This document shows, in pieces, positions 50,123 to 58,052 of a DNA stretch of 64,000 nucleotides; positions within the stretch are counted from its first letter, which is position 1, and each line of letters opens with the position of its first letter. The translations under genes and the position numbers were made by a program. The notes beneath the pieces were generated by a model. The model did no database searches and was not told the DNA's origin. It saw only the letters and a program-made list of their open reading frames with translations. The stretch covers positions 5,456,001 through 5,520,000 of the forward strand of contig NZ_CP011131.1 of the NCBI RefSeq assembly GCF_001442805.1, read 5' to 3'. Source of the stretch: Lysobacter gummosus. GTDB lineage: Bacteria; Pseudomonadota; Gammaproteobacteria; Xanthomonadales; Xanthomonadaceae.

Positions 50123-50593
50123 TCACGGTTCATCCTCCGTCATGGAGAGGCGGAACGTGGGCTTGCCGGTCTTGAGCGTCCGCGCGGCATCGAAGGAACT
50201 CCGCAACGAGGCGGGCCACGCGTTGTATTGGGTTTCGCTGATCCGGTAGGTGACCTCCACGAACTCAGCGGGATCTTCGCCGGCCGCGCGGATACGCTCG
50301 ACAATGCGTGCGAGCTGCGCTTGGTCCCAGTCGATCTTCTTCGGCAACTCGACACTGACACGGATGTCGCCATCGGCGAAGCTCACCGTGCCGCTGTCCT
50401 TGCCGGCGGCCAGACGCGCCTGCACCGCGGTGCGGCTGTAGCGCAAGTCAAGCGCACGATCGATCCAGTCGGCATTCGCCTTCGCGGTCGCCAGCGCATC
50501 GACGGCCTGCTGCTTCAGGTCGAGCAGCAGCTCGGGCGCGAAGTCGGCCAGCTCCGACGCGGGCCGCCCGATGAAACGTTCCAGCAATGTCAT
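50123..50593 (-). CDS. hypothetical phage early protein, 156 aa
   Basis: The ATG at 50593 overlaps the stop of the excisionase-like gene by 4 bp. The protein begins MTLLERFIGRPASELADFAP and continues LLLDLKQQAVDALATAKANA, DIRVSVELPKKIDWDQAQLA and ISETQYNAWPASLRSSFDAA. It is conserved in phages beside Sak4-like genes but I know no function. It may belong to the recombination module. Confidence 0.75.
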   Translation of the reverse strand: MTLLERFIGRPASELADFAPELLLDLKQQAVDALATAKANADWIDRALDLRYSRTAVQARLAAGKDSGTVSFADGDIRVSVELPKKIDWDQAQLARIVERIRAAGEDPAEFVEVTYRISETQYNAWPASLRSSFDAARTLKTGKPTFRLSMTEDEP

Positions 50594-50796
50594 GCCGTCA
50601 CCTGCGCCGGAGTCGTCGTGGACGACCGCATCGAGGCGGTTTCGAACTGCTCGACGTCGTCGCGCCGGTAACGCACGTGGCCGGCGATCTTGCAAAAGCG
50701 CGGACCGATGCCTTCGGTGCGCCAGCGCTCCAAGGTCTTCGCCGGCACGCGCCAATGCGCCGACAGTTCCTCGGGCGAAAAGAAACCACTGCTCAT
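50590..50796 (-). CDS. excisionase-like HTH protein (AlpA/MerR-type), 68 aa
   Basis: The start at 50796 has AAGGAG upstream. The protein is MSSGFFSPEELSAHWRVPAK, then TLERWRTEGIGPRFCKIAGH and VRYRRDDVEQFETASM, the typical HTH-17/AlpA-type winged helix with GPRF-K-G-VRYR. It is the first gene of the early operon, next to the operator repeats, so it may regulate integration or early transcription. Confidence 0.9.
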   Translation of the reverse strand: MSSGFFSPEELSAHWRVPAKTLERWRTEGIGPRFCKIAGHVRYRRDDVEQFETASMRSSTTTPAQVTA

Positions 50797-51434
50797 GTTC
50801 TGCTCCTTGTTTGCGGCGTGTTCGGCCGTGTAAGAAGCGTCGGTCAAGCGAAGTGAGGAATGAAAGGGGGGAATCAGTGAGCAATCAGTGAGGAATGCAT
50901 GAGGAATCGAGCGCCGATTCCTCACTGGCGAAATTCTCACCAACGTTCGAACCGAGACTCGCGCATTCGAGTGAGGAATCGATGCCGATTGCTCACTAAA
51001 TTCGCTCGGAACCGCCCTCAATCCAAACGAAGCATGAACACAATCGACTGGAACACGAATCACGTGTCAACCGAAGCGCAAGTGCGGTTGCGCACGGCTT
51101 CGGCGAAAGGCTAGGCTCTATTCAGCAACACATAATCAACCGGAAGTGGCTCCCCCAAAGGCCCACAGTTATGCACAACGGATTGTTCCAACGCGCCTCG
51201 ACGGCGACGTCTTCGATTGACTCGACTCAGCGCTCTTGCCGCCCCCACGCTCCGCTCGTACGGAGCAACATCGACCTTGCTGACCGCTGCCATCGCCATG
51301 GCAATGCTCAGATACCACGATCGCTACCGAATCTAACGATTCGCTGAGCCGCTGAGGCGCCTCATCGCTGCACCTATATCCAGGCCGCTTCGGCCTGACG
51401 GGCAGCTTTTGCCCACGTTTTCGAAGGACCCAAT
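50797..51434. promoter_or_regulatory. control region between the early operon and the recombinase operon
   Basis: No gene is convincing in this 638-bp region. It holds the operator-like repeats at 50852-50997. Further right are a GGCCGCTTCGGCC hairpin (about 51382) and the GAAGGA ribosome binding site for the gene at 51435. Divergent promoters for both operons should lie here. Confidence 0.6.
50852..50997. promoter_or_regulatory. operator-like repeats AGTGAGGAATCGA
   Basis: The motif AGTGAGSAATC occurs in direct and inverted copies: 50852, 50876, 50887 and about 50900 in direct orientation, its complement at 50914-50925, direct again at 50970-50981 and the complement at 50986-50997. Two dyads result (GAGGAATCGA around CCGATTCCTCACT, and AGTGAGGAATCGA around CGATTGCTCACT). 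This is the look of a repressor or excisionase-factor operator array or an origin iteron set; the binding protein is unknown. Confidence 0.75.
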
Positions 51435-52358
51435 GTGCTGTACCGATACTTGAACTGGTTCGAATCCGAACCGGCGGGCGCCCTATTGCCTTATGACGGC
51501 GATGCCATGAGCGATTTCGTCACGCTGGGCGCGCTGGCGAAAATCCGACGCACCCGGCGAATCCATTGCACTCGATGCGGCCATCAGTTTGCCCTCCAGT
51601 TGCATTCGTACCAAGAGCGCGACGTGAAATGCGTGGTGTGTATGGGTGACGTTGAGATGACATCGGAGTACATGTCAACGCAGGTCCAACTCGATTGGCT
51701 GCCTGCATTGCTGGCGCGCCGGTTGGCGGGACCGAATGCCGAACCGGACATGCTGATCGAAAACAGACTGTGGCGCTTGGCCAGCCCCGAGACCGCTGCG
51801 GGTGGTGTCCCTATCTATCTTCTGCGCGCCGGTTGGTACGTAGACCTCGCACCGATCCTCTCGCTCCTGCAGCTCGAATTGGACGGCCGGCAGATCGTGC
51901 TGTCCTCGTCGCCACTGATCAACTCCCAGCTCGCGGATGTCCACCGCACGATCCTGGCTCTCGACGAAATCGCGCGCATGGAAACCGAAGGACTCTGGCT
52001 GGATTTCCGGCGCCTGGGCGACGCCATCACCGCGTCCTACCCGGTCTGGTTCGACCTGGATCCCGCGAGTGGCCGGCTGGCGATTGGCGATGAAGTCATT
52101 GTGCTCCGACGCAATCAGAAGGAGTTCGTCGGTCTGCTCGCGGCAGCGCACGAGGCGGGGCATCGATCTGTCAGATGGAAACCACTCCTACGCCAAGCAC
52201 GCTACGACGCCCACTACACGGCGCTGTGGCAGGCCCTGTCCCCTGATCTGCGACGCTTCATCGACACGGCGAAGGGCGAGGCCTGGATCAGGAAGGAAGC
52301 CTTGCCGCCCTCGCGCGCGGGTCCGCCGAGCACATCCAATCCCCCACCTCATGAATGA
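51435..52358 (+). CDS. zinc-ribbon hypothetical protein, 307 aa
   Basis: From a GTG with GAAGGA at 51423. Residues about 38-75 have C-x2-C (CTRCGHQF) and C-x2-C (CVVCMGD), a zinc ribbon. The rest is unrecognised: MLIENRLWRLASPETAAGG, PIYLLRAGWYVDLAPILSLL, LDEIARMETEGLWLDFRRLG. The stop overlaps the next gene by 8 bp. It opens the recombinase operon. Confidence 0.75.
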   Translation: MLYRYLNWFESEPAGALLPYDGDAMSDFVTLGALAKIRRTRRIHCTRCGHQFALQLHSYQERDVKCVVCMGDVEMTSEYMSTQVQLDWLPALLARRLAGPNAEPDMLIENRLWRLASPETAAGGVPIYLLRAGWYVDLAPILSLLQLELDGRQIVLSSSPLINSQLADVHRTILALDEIARMETEGLWLDFRRLGDAITASYPVWFDLDPASGRLAIGDEVIVLRRNQKEFVGLLAAAHEAGHRSVRWKPLLRQARYDAHYTALWQALSPDLRRFIDTAKGEAWIRKEALPPSRAGPPSTSNPPPHE

Positions 52359-52539
52359 AGACCAAAAGCAGGCCGCAGCCCGCGCTCGACTGGATGCGGT
52401 AGCGAATTTGATGGCGCTCGCCGTGGTTCGTATGCGTTCCCGTGACGATGCATCCGGACAAGGAACCCGTGGACTTGCAAACACCTGCGATCCGAGGGTG
52501 TATGACCGCACCTTCAAACCGCACCGGAGAGAGACGTGA
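52351..52539 (+). CDS. small hypothetical protein, 62 aa
   Basis: The ATG at 52351 overlaps the preceding stop, and the stop overlaps the GTG start of the DUF2924 gene (GTGA). The protein is MNEDQKQAAARARLDAVANL, MALAVVRMRSRDDASGQGTR and YDRTFKPHRRET. Small proteins of this kind often precede DUF2924 genes in recombinase modules. Function unknown; reality supported by the overlaps on both sides. Confidence 0.75.
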   Translation: MNEDQKQAAARARLDAVANLMALAVVRMRSRDDASGQGTRGLANTCDPRVYDRTFKPHRRET

Positions 52540-53003
52540 AACGATCCACCGCTCCACCCGAAAAGATGAGCCCGAGAATCGCTGCGCTGCAGAGCATGGA
52601 ATGGAACGAGCTTAAGGCCATGTGGAAAGAACTGTTCGGGCGTGAGCCCGGCATCAACAATCGCAAGTACGTCGAACGCCGCCTCACCCATCGGCTGCAA
52701 GAGATGGCCGCTCGCGAGCGCCACGCCGACCTGCTTCGATCCAATGAACGCCGGATTCGGCATCTACTCGAAACCGGCGCCATCCAACCCAAGAAGCAGG
52801 GAACGCTGCGCGTGGGCGCCGTGCTCACACGGAACTACCACGGCGCATTGCACTCCGTCCGCGTGCTGGACGGACACTGCTTCGAGTACTGCGGAAGGCA
52901 GTACCGCAGCCTGTCGGTCATCGCACGCGAGATCACCGGCACCCGCTGGTCCGGCCCGGCCTTCTTCGGGCTTCGCAACCCCTCAATCAAGGAGAACTCT
53001 TAA
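52536..53003 (+). CDS. DUF2924 protein, 155 aa
   Basis: The protein fits DUF2924: MEWNELKAMWKELFGREPGI, RKYVERRLTHRLQEMAARER, GTLRVGAVLTRNYHGALHSV and YRSLSVIAREITGTRWSGPA then FFGLRN. This family almost always sits next to a large serine recombinase and is presumed to assist it. It has a GTG start overlapping the previous stop. Confidence 0.95.
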   Translation: MKRSTAPPEKMSPRIAALQSMEWNELKAMWKELFGREPGINNRKYVERRLTHRLQEMAARERHADLLRSNERRIRHLLETGAIQPKKQGTLRVGAVLTRNYHGALHSVRVLDGHCFEYCGRQYRSLSVIAREITGTRWSGPAFFGLRNPSIKENS

Positions 53004-53392
53004 TGGACCCGTTCATCATCCCGCCAACCGATCCGCGTGAGCCGCTGCGCGTTGCCATGTACTGCCAGACGCTGTGGGCCGACATCGATTTCATCGGCTT
53101 CCAGAAGACGGTCATCACCGAAACGCTCCGGCGCTGCGCGGACGTGCCGCCCTTGCTCAGCACCTACATCGACAATGGGTACTGCGCGGGCACGCAAGTC
53201 CGGCCGGATTTCCAACGCCTGCTGATTGACGTGGCCGCGCGAAGAATAGACGTGATCGCCGTATGCGACTGGGGGCGATTGGCCACCACGGAAGCCGATA
53301 TGAAGCAGTTGCTTCGGTATTTCTATCGGCACGACACTTTGGTGGTCGAATGCCAAGCCGCGCCGGCACGGTTGGCGCTGCTCGCGGCATGA
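53003..53392 (+). CDS. resolvase-like protein lacking the catalytic serine, 129 aa
   Basis: AAGGAG precedes the ATG. The protein has the shape of a resolvase N-terminal domain: LRVAMYCQTLWADID, then YIDNGYCAGTQVRPDFQRLL, IDVIAVCDWGRLATTEADMK and FYRHDTLVV. Compared with the large recombinase beside it (CAVYTRVSTEE), the Arg and Ser of the active site are Gln22 and Leu24 here, so it should not cut DNA. The RPxFxRLL segment and the WGRLA counterpart of DRLTRS remain. It overlaps the recombinase start by 4 bp. I infer a partner or regulatory subunit. Confidence 0.8.
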   Translation: MDPFIIPPTDPREPLRVAMYCQTLWADIDFIGFQKTVITETLRRCADVPPLLSTYIDNGYCAGTQVRPDFQRLLIDVAARRIDVIAVCDWGRLATTEADMKQLLRYFYRHDTLVVECQAAPARLALLAA

Positions 53393-54723
53393 ACACCGCC
53401 CCGCTCAAGCGGCTACGGTGCGCCGTATACACCCGAGTGTCGACAGAGGAAGGGCTCGGGCAAGCCTATACCTCCATCGACGCCCAGCGCGACTCCGGCG
53501 AGGCCTACATCGCCAGCCGGCGGTCCGAGGGCTGGGTTCCAGTCGGCGACACCTACGACGACGGCGGATACTCCGGCGGCAATCTGGAGCGCCCGGCCCT
53601 CAAGCGCCTGCTGGACGATATTCGCGCCGGCAAGATCGACATCGTCGTCACCTACAAGATTGACCGCCTGACCCGGTCGCTGTTCGATTTCGCCGAGCTG
53701 TTCAAGATCCTCGAAGAACACAACGTGACGTTTGTCGCGGTCACCCAGCACTTCAATACCACCGATGCCATGGGCCGCATGGTGCTTAACATCATGCTGA
53801 CGTTCGCGCAGTTCGAGCGGGAACTCACCTCCGAGCGCATCCGCGACAAGTTCCTTGCCAGCAAGCGCAAGGGACTGTGGATGCACGGCGTCCCGCCGCT
53901 CGGGTACGACGTCAAGGATCGGCGACTCGCGATCAATGGTCCGGAAGCCGCCGTGGTTCGATGGGTATTCCTGCGATTTGCAGAGGATCGATCGATCCAG
54001 AAGGTCGCCGAGTTGGCGCGATCCGCCGAGTACCGCAACAAAGCGTGGACCAGCGTCGCCGGCCGGCACACGCCGGGCAAGGTGCTGGACAAAGGCGCCA
54101 TCCACAAGATCCTCCACAATCGAACTTATCTCGGTCACTTGAAGCACAAGGAGACCGAGTTCGAGAACACCCACCCGCCCATCATCGAACCGGCGCTATG
54201 GGAGAAGACACGTGAGATTCTCGGAGTCAACGCCCATGCGCGTACCAATCACTCGCGCGCCAACGTGGCCTTTTTGTTGAAGGGCTTGCTGTTCGATCCG
54301 GAAGGAGCCGCGTTGACTCCATGGCATACGACCAAACGCAATGGGCACCTCTATCGCTATTACCTCAGTAAGGAGCTACTGGACCGTGGCAAGCACGCGA
54401 AGTCGCCCTTGCCACGCCTGCCTGCCGATGAACTGGAATCCATCGTGGTGACGCAGTTCCGGCGGGTGATTCAATCACCCGAGATGATCCAGGCTACCCT
54501 GTCTGTGGCACGCTTCCACGATACTGCTTTAGACGAGGCACAGATCACTGTGGCGATGCGGGAGGTGGACCGGATCTGGGACTCGCTGTTCCCGGCCGAA
54601 CAGCAACTCATCGCCCGTCAACTGATCGAGAAGATCATCGTCGCGCCCGAGCGCCTGGAAATACGATTCCATCCGCTGGGCATCCGGCTATTGGCGGATG
54701 ACCTACAAAGGAACGCCGCATGA
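53389..54723 (+). CDS. large serine recombinase, probable prophage integrase
   Basis: The start at 53389 (ATGA overlap) gives MNTAPLKRLRCAVYTRVSTE with catalytic Ser18. It is followed by YDDGGYSGGNLERPALKRLL, YKIDRLTRSLFDFAELFKIL and LNIMLTFAQFERELTSERIR, then a recombinase domain (GVPPLGYDVKDRRLAINGPE) and a zinc-ribbon-like/coiled C-terminal part (LPADELESIVVTQFRRVIQ). Length is 444 aa, within the large serine recombinase range. It probably integrates the prophage at a short att core. It ends overlapping the next gene. Confidence 0.9.
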   Translation: MNTAPLKRLRCAVYTRVSTEEGLGQAYTSIDAQRDSGEAYIASRRSEGWVPVGDTYDDGGYSGGNLERPALKRLLDDIRAGKIDIVVTYKIDRLTRSLFDFAELFKILEEHNVTFVAVTQHFNTTDAMGRMVLNIMLTFAQFERELTSERIRDKFLASKRKGLWMHGVPPLGYDVKDRRLAINGPEAAVVRWVFLRFAEDRSIQKVAELARSAEYRNKAWTSVAGRHTPGKVLDKGAIHKILHNRTYLGHLKHKETEFENTHPPIIEPALWEKTREILGVNAHARTNHSRANVAFLLKGLLFDPEGAALTPWHTTKRNGHLYRYYLSKELLDRGKHAKSPLPRLPADELESIVVTQFRRVIQSPEMIQATLSVARFHDTALDEAQITVAMREVDRIWDSLFPAEQQLIARQLIEKIIVAPERLEIRFHPLGIRLLADDLQRNAA

Positions 54724-55148
54724 CCTGCGACGTCATCCATCCCAACGGTGAGGCCAGCATTTTCTACACCAGCGATGGCGCGGCCACCGTGACACTTCCG
54801 ATTCGCCTGCGGCGGCGGTCCGGACGCAGGATGATACGGCCAAGGAGCGTTGGACCTCCCGGCGTCACCCCCGACCTGACCGCCATGCAGAAGGCTTTGG
54901 CACGCGGTTTTCGTTGGCGTGACATGCTCGACACTGGCGAGGTGGCCTCCATGAAGGAGATCGCGGCCAGAGAGAAGACCGACCACAGCTATGTCGCCCG
55001 CATGATTAACATGACCTTGCTCGCTCCACAGATCATAGAAGCAATCCTTGACGATACGATCCCCGATATCCGGCTCACTCGACTGGCGGTGAGCCCACCG
55101 CTGTTTTGGCAGGATCAACTCCAGCATCTTGGGATGCAACCTCATTGA
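54720..55148 (+). CDS. HTH protein downstream of the recombinase, 142 aa
   Basis: The ATG overlaps the recombinase stop by 4 bp. The centre and C-terminal parts (MQKALARGFRWRDMLDTGEV, MKEIAAREKTDHSYVARMIN and MTLLAPQIIEAILDDTIP) form an HTH seen in the small proteins that follow serine recombinases in proteobacterial islands. It may control directionality or the operon. Confidence 0.85.
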   Translation: MTCDVIHPNGEASIFYTSDGAATVTLPIRLRRRSGRRMIRPRSVGPPGVTPDLTAMQKALARGFRWRDMLDTGEVASMKEIAAREKTDHSYVARMINMTLLAPQIIEAILDDTIPDIRLTRLAVSPPLFWQDQLQHLGMQPH

Positions 55149-55206
55149 CCTTTAGTTCTGACGCAGAATAACCGTTTCATCCAATTCGAGAGATAGAGGA
55201 CGCTCC

Positions 55207-55770
55207 ATGCCGAACATAGCTTCTGTATTAAGAGATGAGATCATTCGCTTGACGAGAAAGGAGTTCCGCCAACAGATGGAGCCCCTTCGCAAGCAACTGC
55301 TTGTACAGCGCAAGACCATCACATCGCTCAAATCCGATATCGACAAGTTGCAGCGCGGTATCAAGGCGCTGGCCAAGGGCACGCGCAAGAGTGGGCAGGT
55401 GGAGAGTGCCCCCACCACCCCCACCACTCGTAAGCGCTTCTCGGCCGGCGGCTTGCGCAAGCTACGCGAAAAGTTCGGCCTCTCCCGGGAGGCCTTCGCC
55501 CCGTTGCTCGGAGCAAGTGCGCAGACTGTTTATAACTGGGAGCAGCAAGGCACCCGTCCTCGTCCGGAGATAATCGAGAAGATCGCCATCTTGCGTGGCA
55601 TGTCCAAACGACAGGTGCTTGCTGTACTCGATCAGCATAGCTCGCCGCCGACCAAGAGCACCAAGCGTACGCCTACGAAGAACGGCCAGAAGCCGCCGAA
55701 GAAGACGGGCAAGCCAGCAAAAAAGAAGGCCATGTCCGGTAAGTCTTCGGATGCAGCTGCGACCGCTTAG
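55207..55770 (+). CDS. XRE-family HTH protein with coiled coil and basic tail, 187 aa
   Basis: Residues 1-60 form a coiled coil (VLRDEIIRLTRKEFRQQMEP, LLVQRKTITSLKSDIDKLQR). Residues 80-140 are an XRE-type HTH (LRKLREKFGLSREAFAPLLG, ASAQTVYNWEQQGTRPRPEI). The tail is Lys/Pro-rich like a histone (KRTPTKNGQKPPKKTGKPAK). The fold suggests a DNA-binding protein; it could be the prophage regulator or a nucleoid-type protein. It lies 58 bp after the recombinase operon. Confidence 0.85.
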   Translation: MPNIASVLRDEIIRLTRKEFRQQMEPLRKQLLVQRKTITSLKSDIDKLQRGIKALAKGTRKSGQVESAPTTPTTRKRFSAGGLRKLREKFGLSREAFAPLLGASAQTVYNWEQQGTRPRPEIIEKIAILRGMSKRQVLAVLDQHSSPPTKSTKRTPTKNGQKPPKKTGKPAKKKAMSGKSSDAAATA

Positions 55771-55828
55771 CGTTACCACCCGCTCTGCCGTCTCGACTAG
55801 GGAGACGGCACCTGACTAGTGTCCGGTC

Positions 55829-56152
55829 ATGGACACTTATCGGCCCTTACAAGATCTGCCTCCCAGTTTTCATTGGGAGGCCCCTTTTAAGGTTCGATCT
55901 TTCCATCCCATCTTGTCGTCGTGCCGCACGACGAATCGGACGCGTGGTTGGCGACGGTCGCCATCGCACGCGGAGAAACCGTCACGGCCGCCACTATGCG
56001 CCGCCATCTTGGGCTCAAAGATCACCTCAGCCCCCTTCCGCACCGAGGCTGCCGCACAAGTCTGGGTGGCGCGCAGGCTCACCAGCCAAGGTAGCGGGGT
56101 GTGCGCCGAGTTACCCTGCTACGGGCCCCCGGGCGCCGCCACCGCGACCTGA
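55829..56152 (+). pseudogene. frameshifted paralog of the 95-aa PRGFHWEA-type protein
   Basis: The N-terminus (MDTYRPLQDLPPSFHWEAP) and C-terminus (PFRTEAAAQVWVARRLTSQG) match the gene at 56599 (MDTQSTLQPLPRGFHWEA; FRTAAAASGWVARWLDRQG). The middle matches it only in another frame (SHLVVVPHDESDAWLATVAI, TVTAATMRRHLGLKDHLS against HLVVVPDINPDVWLATIGDQ). Two compensating frameshifts, near 55885-55905 and 56025-56040, explain this. The open frame is therefore intact but encodes a scrambled middle. Confidence 0.8.
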
Positions 56153-56222
56153 CGGCACACGCGCCAGACCACGAGCACGCTGGCCTCGACGGCTGCCGAA
56201 CACAGGACACACCTCGCCGATT

Positions 56223-56252
56223 GCGGGTGTCCACGAAATCCTGGTAACTCCA
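56223..56252 (+). repeat. 30-bp inverted repeat, left copy (IS-end-like)
   Basis: GCGGGTGTCCACGAAATCCT followed by GGTAACTCCA. It is identical, in inverted orientation, to 59551-59580. A third, slightly different copy at 59833-59860 precedes an IS3-type transposase fragment, which suggests the sequence is an IS end. Confidence 0.85.
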
Positions 56253-56284
56253 GCCCTCAAGCCGCTTTCATCCCCAGCCCCAGG

Positions 56285-56315
56285 GCGACTTTGCTGCAGT
56301 CGGCGCTTTTTTTGT
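56285..56315 (+). terminator. hairpin with T-run
   Basis: CGACT/AGTCG around TTGCTGC, then GCGC and TTTTTTT. It lies just inside the left inverted repeat and would stop plus-strand transcripts. Confidence 0.45.
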
Positions 56316-56341
56316 TGGGCAAGCGATGCCTCGACCTTTCG

Positions 56342-56548
56342 CTATGGCGCATCCTCGTCGCGCGACAAGTACTCGATATCGTCGTCGCTACGATAATGGC
56401 CGCGATCGATGCGCTCCAGAGCCCGACCGTCCTGCGTATACAGGGTCACTACCTCAACCCCAGCGACTTCGATCGCCTTGCACCAGATGCGTCTTGGCAC
56501 GCCCAGGTTGTCGATTGCGGTGATGCGCCAGGAGCGGTTATTCGGCAT
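56342..56548 (-). CDS. hypothetical small protein, 68 aa
   Basis: The start at 56548 gives MPNNRSWRITAIDNLGVPRR, then IWCKAIEVAGVEVVTLYTQD and ALERIDRGHYRSDDDIEYLS. The ORF extends upstream, but that part is inside the divergent gene's promoter. It looks like a small beta protein; no family recognised. It is divergent from the gene at 56599. Confidence 0.6.
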   Translation of the reverse strand: MPNNRSWRITAIDNLGVPRRIWCKAIEVAGVEVVTLYTQDGRALERIDRGHYRSDDDIEYLSRDEDAP

Positions 56549-56598
56549 GGTCTGATCGAGTCTCGGCTGACGCGACCAGCGTAGCGCAAGCTCGCCAC

Positions 56599-56886
56599 AT
56601 GGACACGCAGAGCACGCTACAGCCGCTGCCGCGCGGCTTTCACTGGGAAGCACAAGGACCCGCCACCGCGCGGCACCTGGTCGTCGTCCCCGATATCAAC
56701 CCCGACGTTTGGCTCGCCACGATTGGCGACCAGGACAATGGCTGCCTCGCCACCATTCGCCGGCACCAAGCGCGCGCGGCGCACATCGACCGGCCGTTTC
56801 GCACCGCGGCCGCCGCATCGGGCTGGGTCGCACGATGGCTCGACCGCCAGGGGCGCCTGATCGCCGCTGAGCTGGCTGGTCAGTAA
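56599..56886 (+). CDS. PRGFHWEA-type small protein, 95 aa
   Basis: MDTQSTLQPLPRGFHWEAQG, then HLVVVPDINPDVWLATIGDQ and DRPFRTAAAASGWVARWLDR. It is the intact member of a pair with the frameshifted copy at 55829. I do not know its function; small multi-copy proteins of this type are known from Xanthomonadales (recollection). Confidence 0.7.
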   Translation: MDTQSTLQPLPRGFHWEAQGPATARHLVVVPDINPDVWLATIGDQDNGCLATIRRHQARAAHIDRPFRTAAAASGWVARWLDRQGRLIAAELAGQ

Positions 56887-56932
56887 GGCCTGAGCGCCAC
56901 CGCTACCGGGGTGGCGCCGCTAAACTAGCCCC

Positions 56933-57274
56933 ATGCTCAACGACATTGAACGCAAACGTGCTGAGAACGTCATCGCGAGGCTTCTAAAGCCTCGCCACAG
57001 CCCTCACGTGAAATCGGGCGGGGATGTCCTTTACCGCGTGGTGGACCAAGCCATCGAGGTTTATTCCGCGAGACCGGCTTATGACGATCCCGACGAGATC
57101 ATCGAGATCCCGATCGCCAAGTTCCGGTACGTTCGGACGCGTCGAGTCTGGCTGCTGTTCTGGCTTCGGGCCAGCGGCAAGTGGCAGGGCTACGGCCCTC
57201 TATTGGAAGCCGAGGACTTGCCGGAACTGGTGGAGGAGGTCTGGCGGGACCCCTATTGTTGCTTCTGGGGCTAG
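56933..57274 (+). CDS. DUF3024 family protein, 113 aa
   Basis: It matches DUF3024: HSPHVKSGGDVLYRVVDQAI, VYSARPAYDDPDEIIEIPIA, KFRYVRTRRVWLLFWLRASG, KWQGYGPLLEAEDLPELVEE and the final YCCFWG. Function of the family is not known. It lies inside the inverted-repeat-bounded segment. Confidence 0.9.
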   Translation: MLNDIERKRAENVIARLLKPRHSPHVKSGGDVLYRVVDQAIEVYSARPAYDDPDEIIEIPIAKFRYVRTRRVWLLFWLRASGKWQGYGPLLEAEDLPELVEEVWRDPYCCFWG

Positions 57275-57462
57275 CGTAGGCCGGAAGTGACTGACGCAGC
57301 GGCTCGCCAGGGAGCGCATTCTCAGCAGCTACTAGTGTTGTTGCTTCTATCAGCATGTTCTCAAGAGAGCTTGCATGAGCGGATTCCGAAGTCAGGGGCA
57401 TGATCTGTTCGGGCGTCAGATTAGCGCGATGCGGCCAGGCGTATCTCGGAGGCACTGATTGC
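57275..57462. other. intergenic stretch, nothing recognised
   Basis: No gene, repeat or hairpin of note was seen between the DUF3024 gene and the argO fragment. Confidence 0.5.
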
Positions 57463-57765
57463 TCAGCTAGCCGCTAAATGGAGCGGCCGGATCAGAAGAA
57501 TGACGCACAGCGCCCACATGAAGACTGCGATTAGCCCATCAAGAACGCGCCAAGCTTTCGGGTTGCGGAAGACCGGCTGTAGCAGTCTGGCGCCGAAACC
57601 GAGCGTCATGAACCAAGAGATGCTTGCCACACATGCGCCAAACGCGAATACCCATCTCAGGTTATCGGGATAGCGCGTCGAAATGCTTCCGAGCAAGACC
57701 ATCGTATCCAGGTAGACGTGGGGATTGGTACCGCGCCACTGAATATTCCAGGCCGCATAGTTAGA
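57463..57765 (-). pseudogene. C-terminal fragment of a LysE/ArgO-type exporter
   Basis: The frame reads [40 protein letters not shown] and [20 protein letters not shown], then a final membrane segment, which is the C-terminal half of the ArgO (LysE-type) amino acid exporter. The conserved text begins abruptly at about 57727. Upstream is unrelated sequence and an in-frame TGA at 57766-57768. The N-terminal half is missing, so this is a remnant cut by the insertion of the toxin/macro region. Confidence 0.8.
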
Positions 57766-57785
57766 TCAGGTACTACACTTTCACC

Positions 57786-58052
57786 ATGAACATTAAATAT
57801 TATAAGCATTGGGCCGATTCTGACCTGGGCGAGGGCACGGCTTATATGGAGGTAGCAGATGACTTGGTAGTAAGGCAAGTCGAGATATATGGCCCTACTA
57901 TTGTCTGGAGTGATCGCGTCGGCCAGAGTGACGACCGGTTTGTGATTGCGGATCAACCTGTATCGTCTCTTGATCTTGGTCCCGAACATGAAATAGAGCC
58001 GAGCGAATTTGCTGAGGTGTGGCGCAAGGCCACAACCGGAATCAACCTCTAA
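57786..58052 (+). CDS. DUF6881-like small protein, 88 aa
   Basis: The protein has YKHWADSDLGEGTAYMEVAD, VVRQVEIYGPTIVWSDRVGQ, FVIADQPVSSLDLGPEHEIE and PSEFAEVWRKATTG, matching the layout of DUF6881. Its stop overlaps the macro-domain ATG (TAATG). Two overlapping small genes, one a macro domain, look like a toxin-antitoxin or defence pair. The pairing and role are inferred. Confidence 0.75.
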   Translation: MNIKYYKHWADSDLGEGTAYMEVADDLVVRQVEIYGPTIVWSDRVGQSDDRFVIADQPVSSLDLGPEHEIEPSEFAEVWRKATTGINL

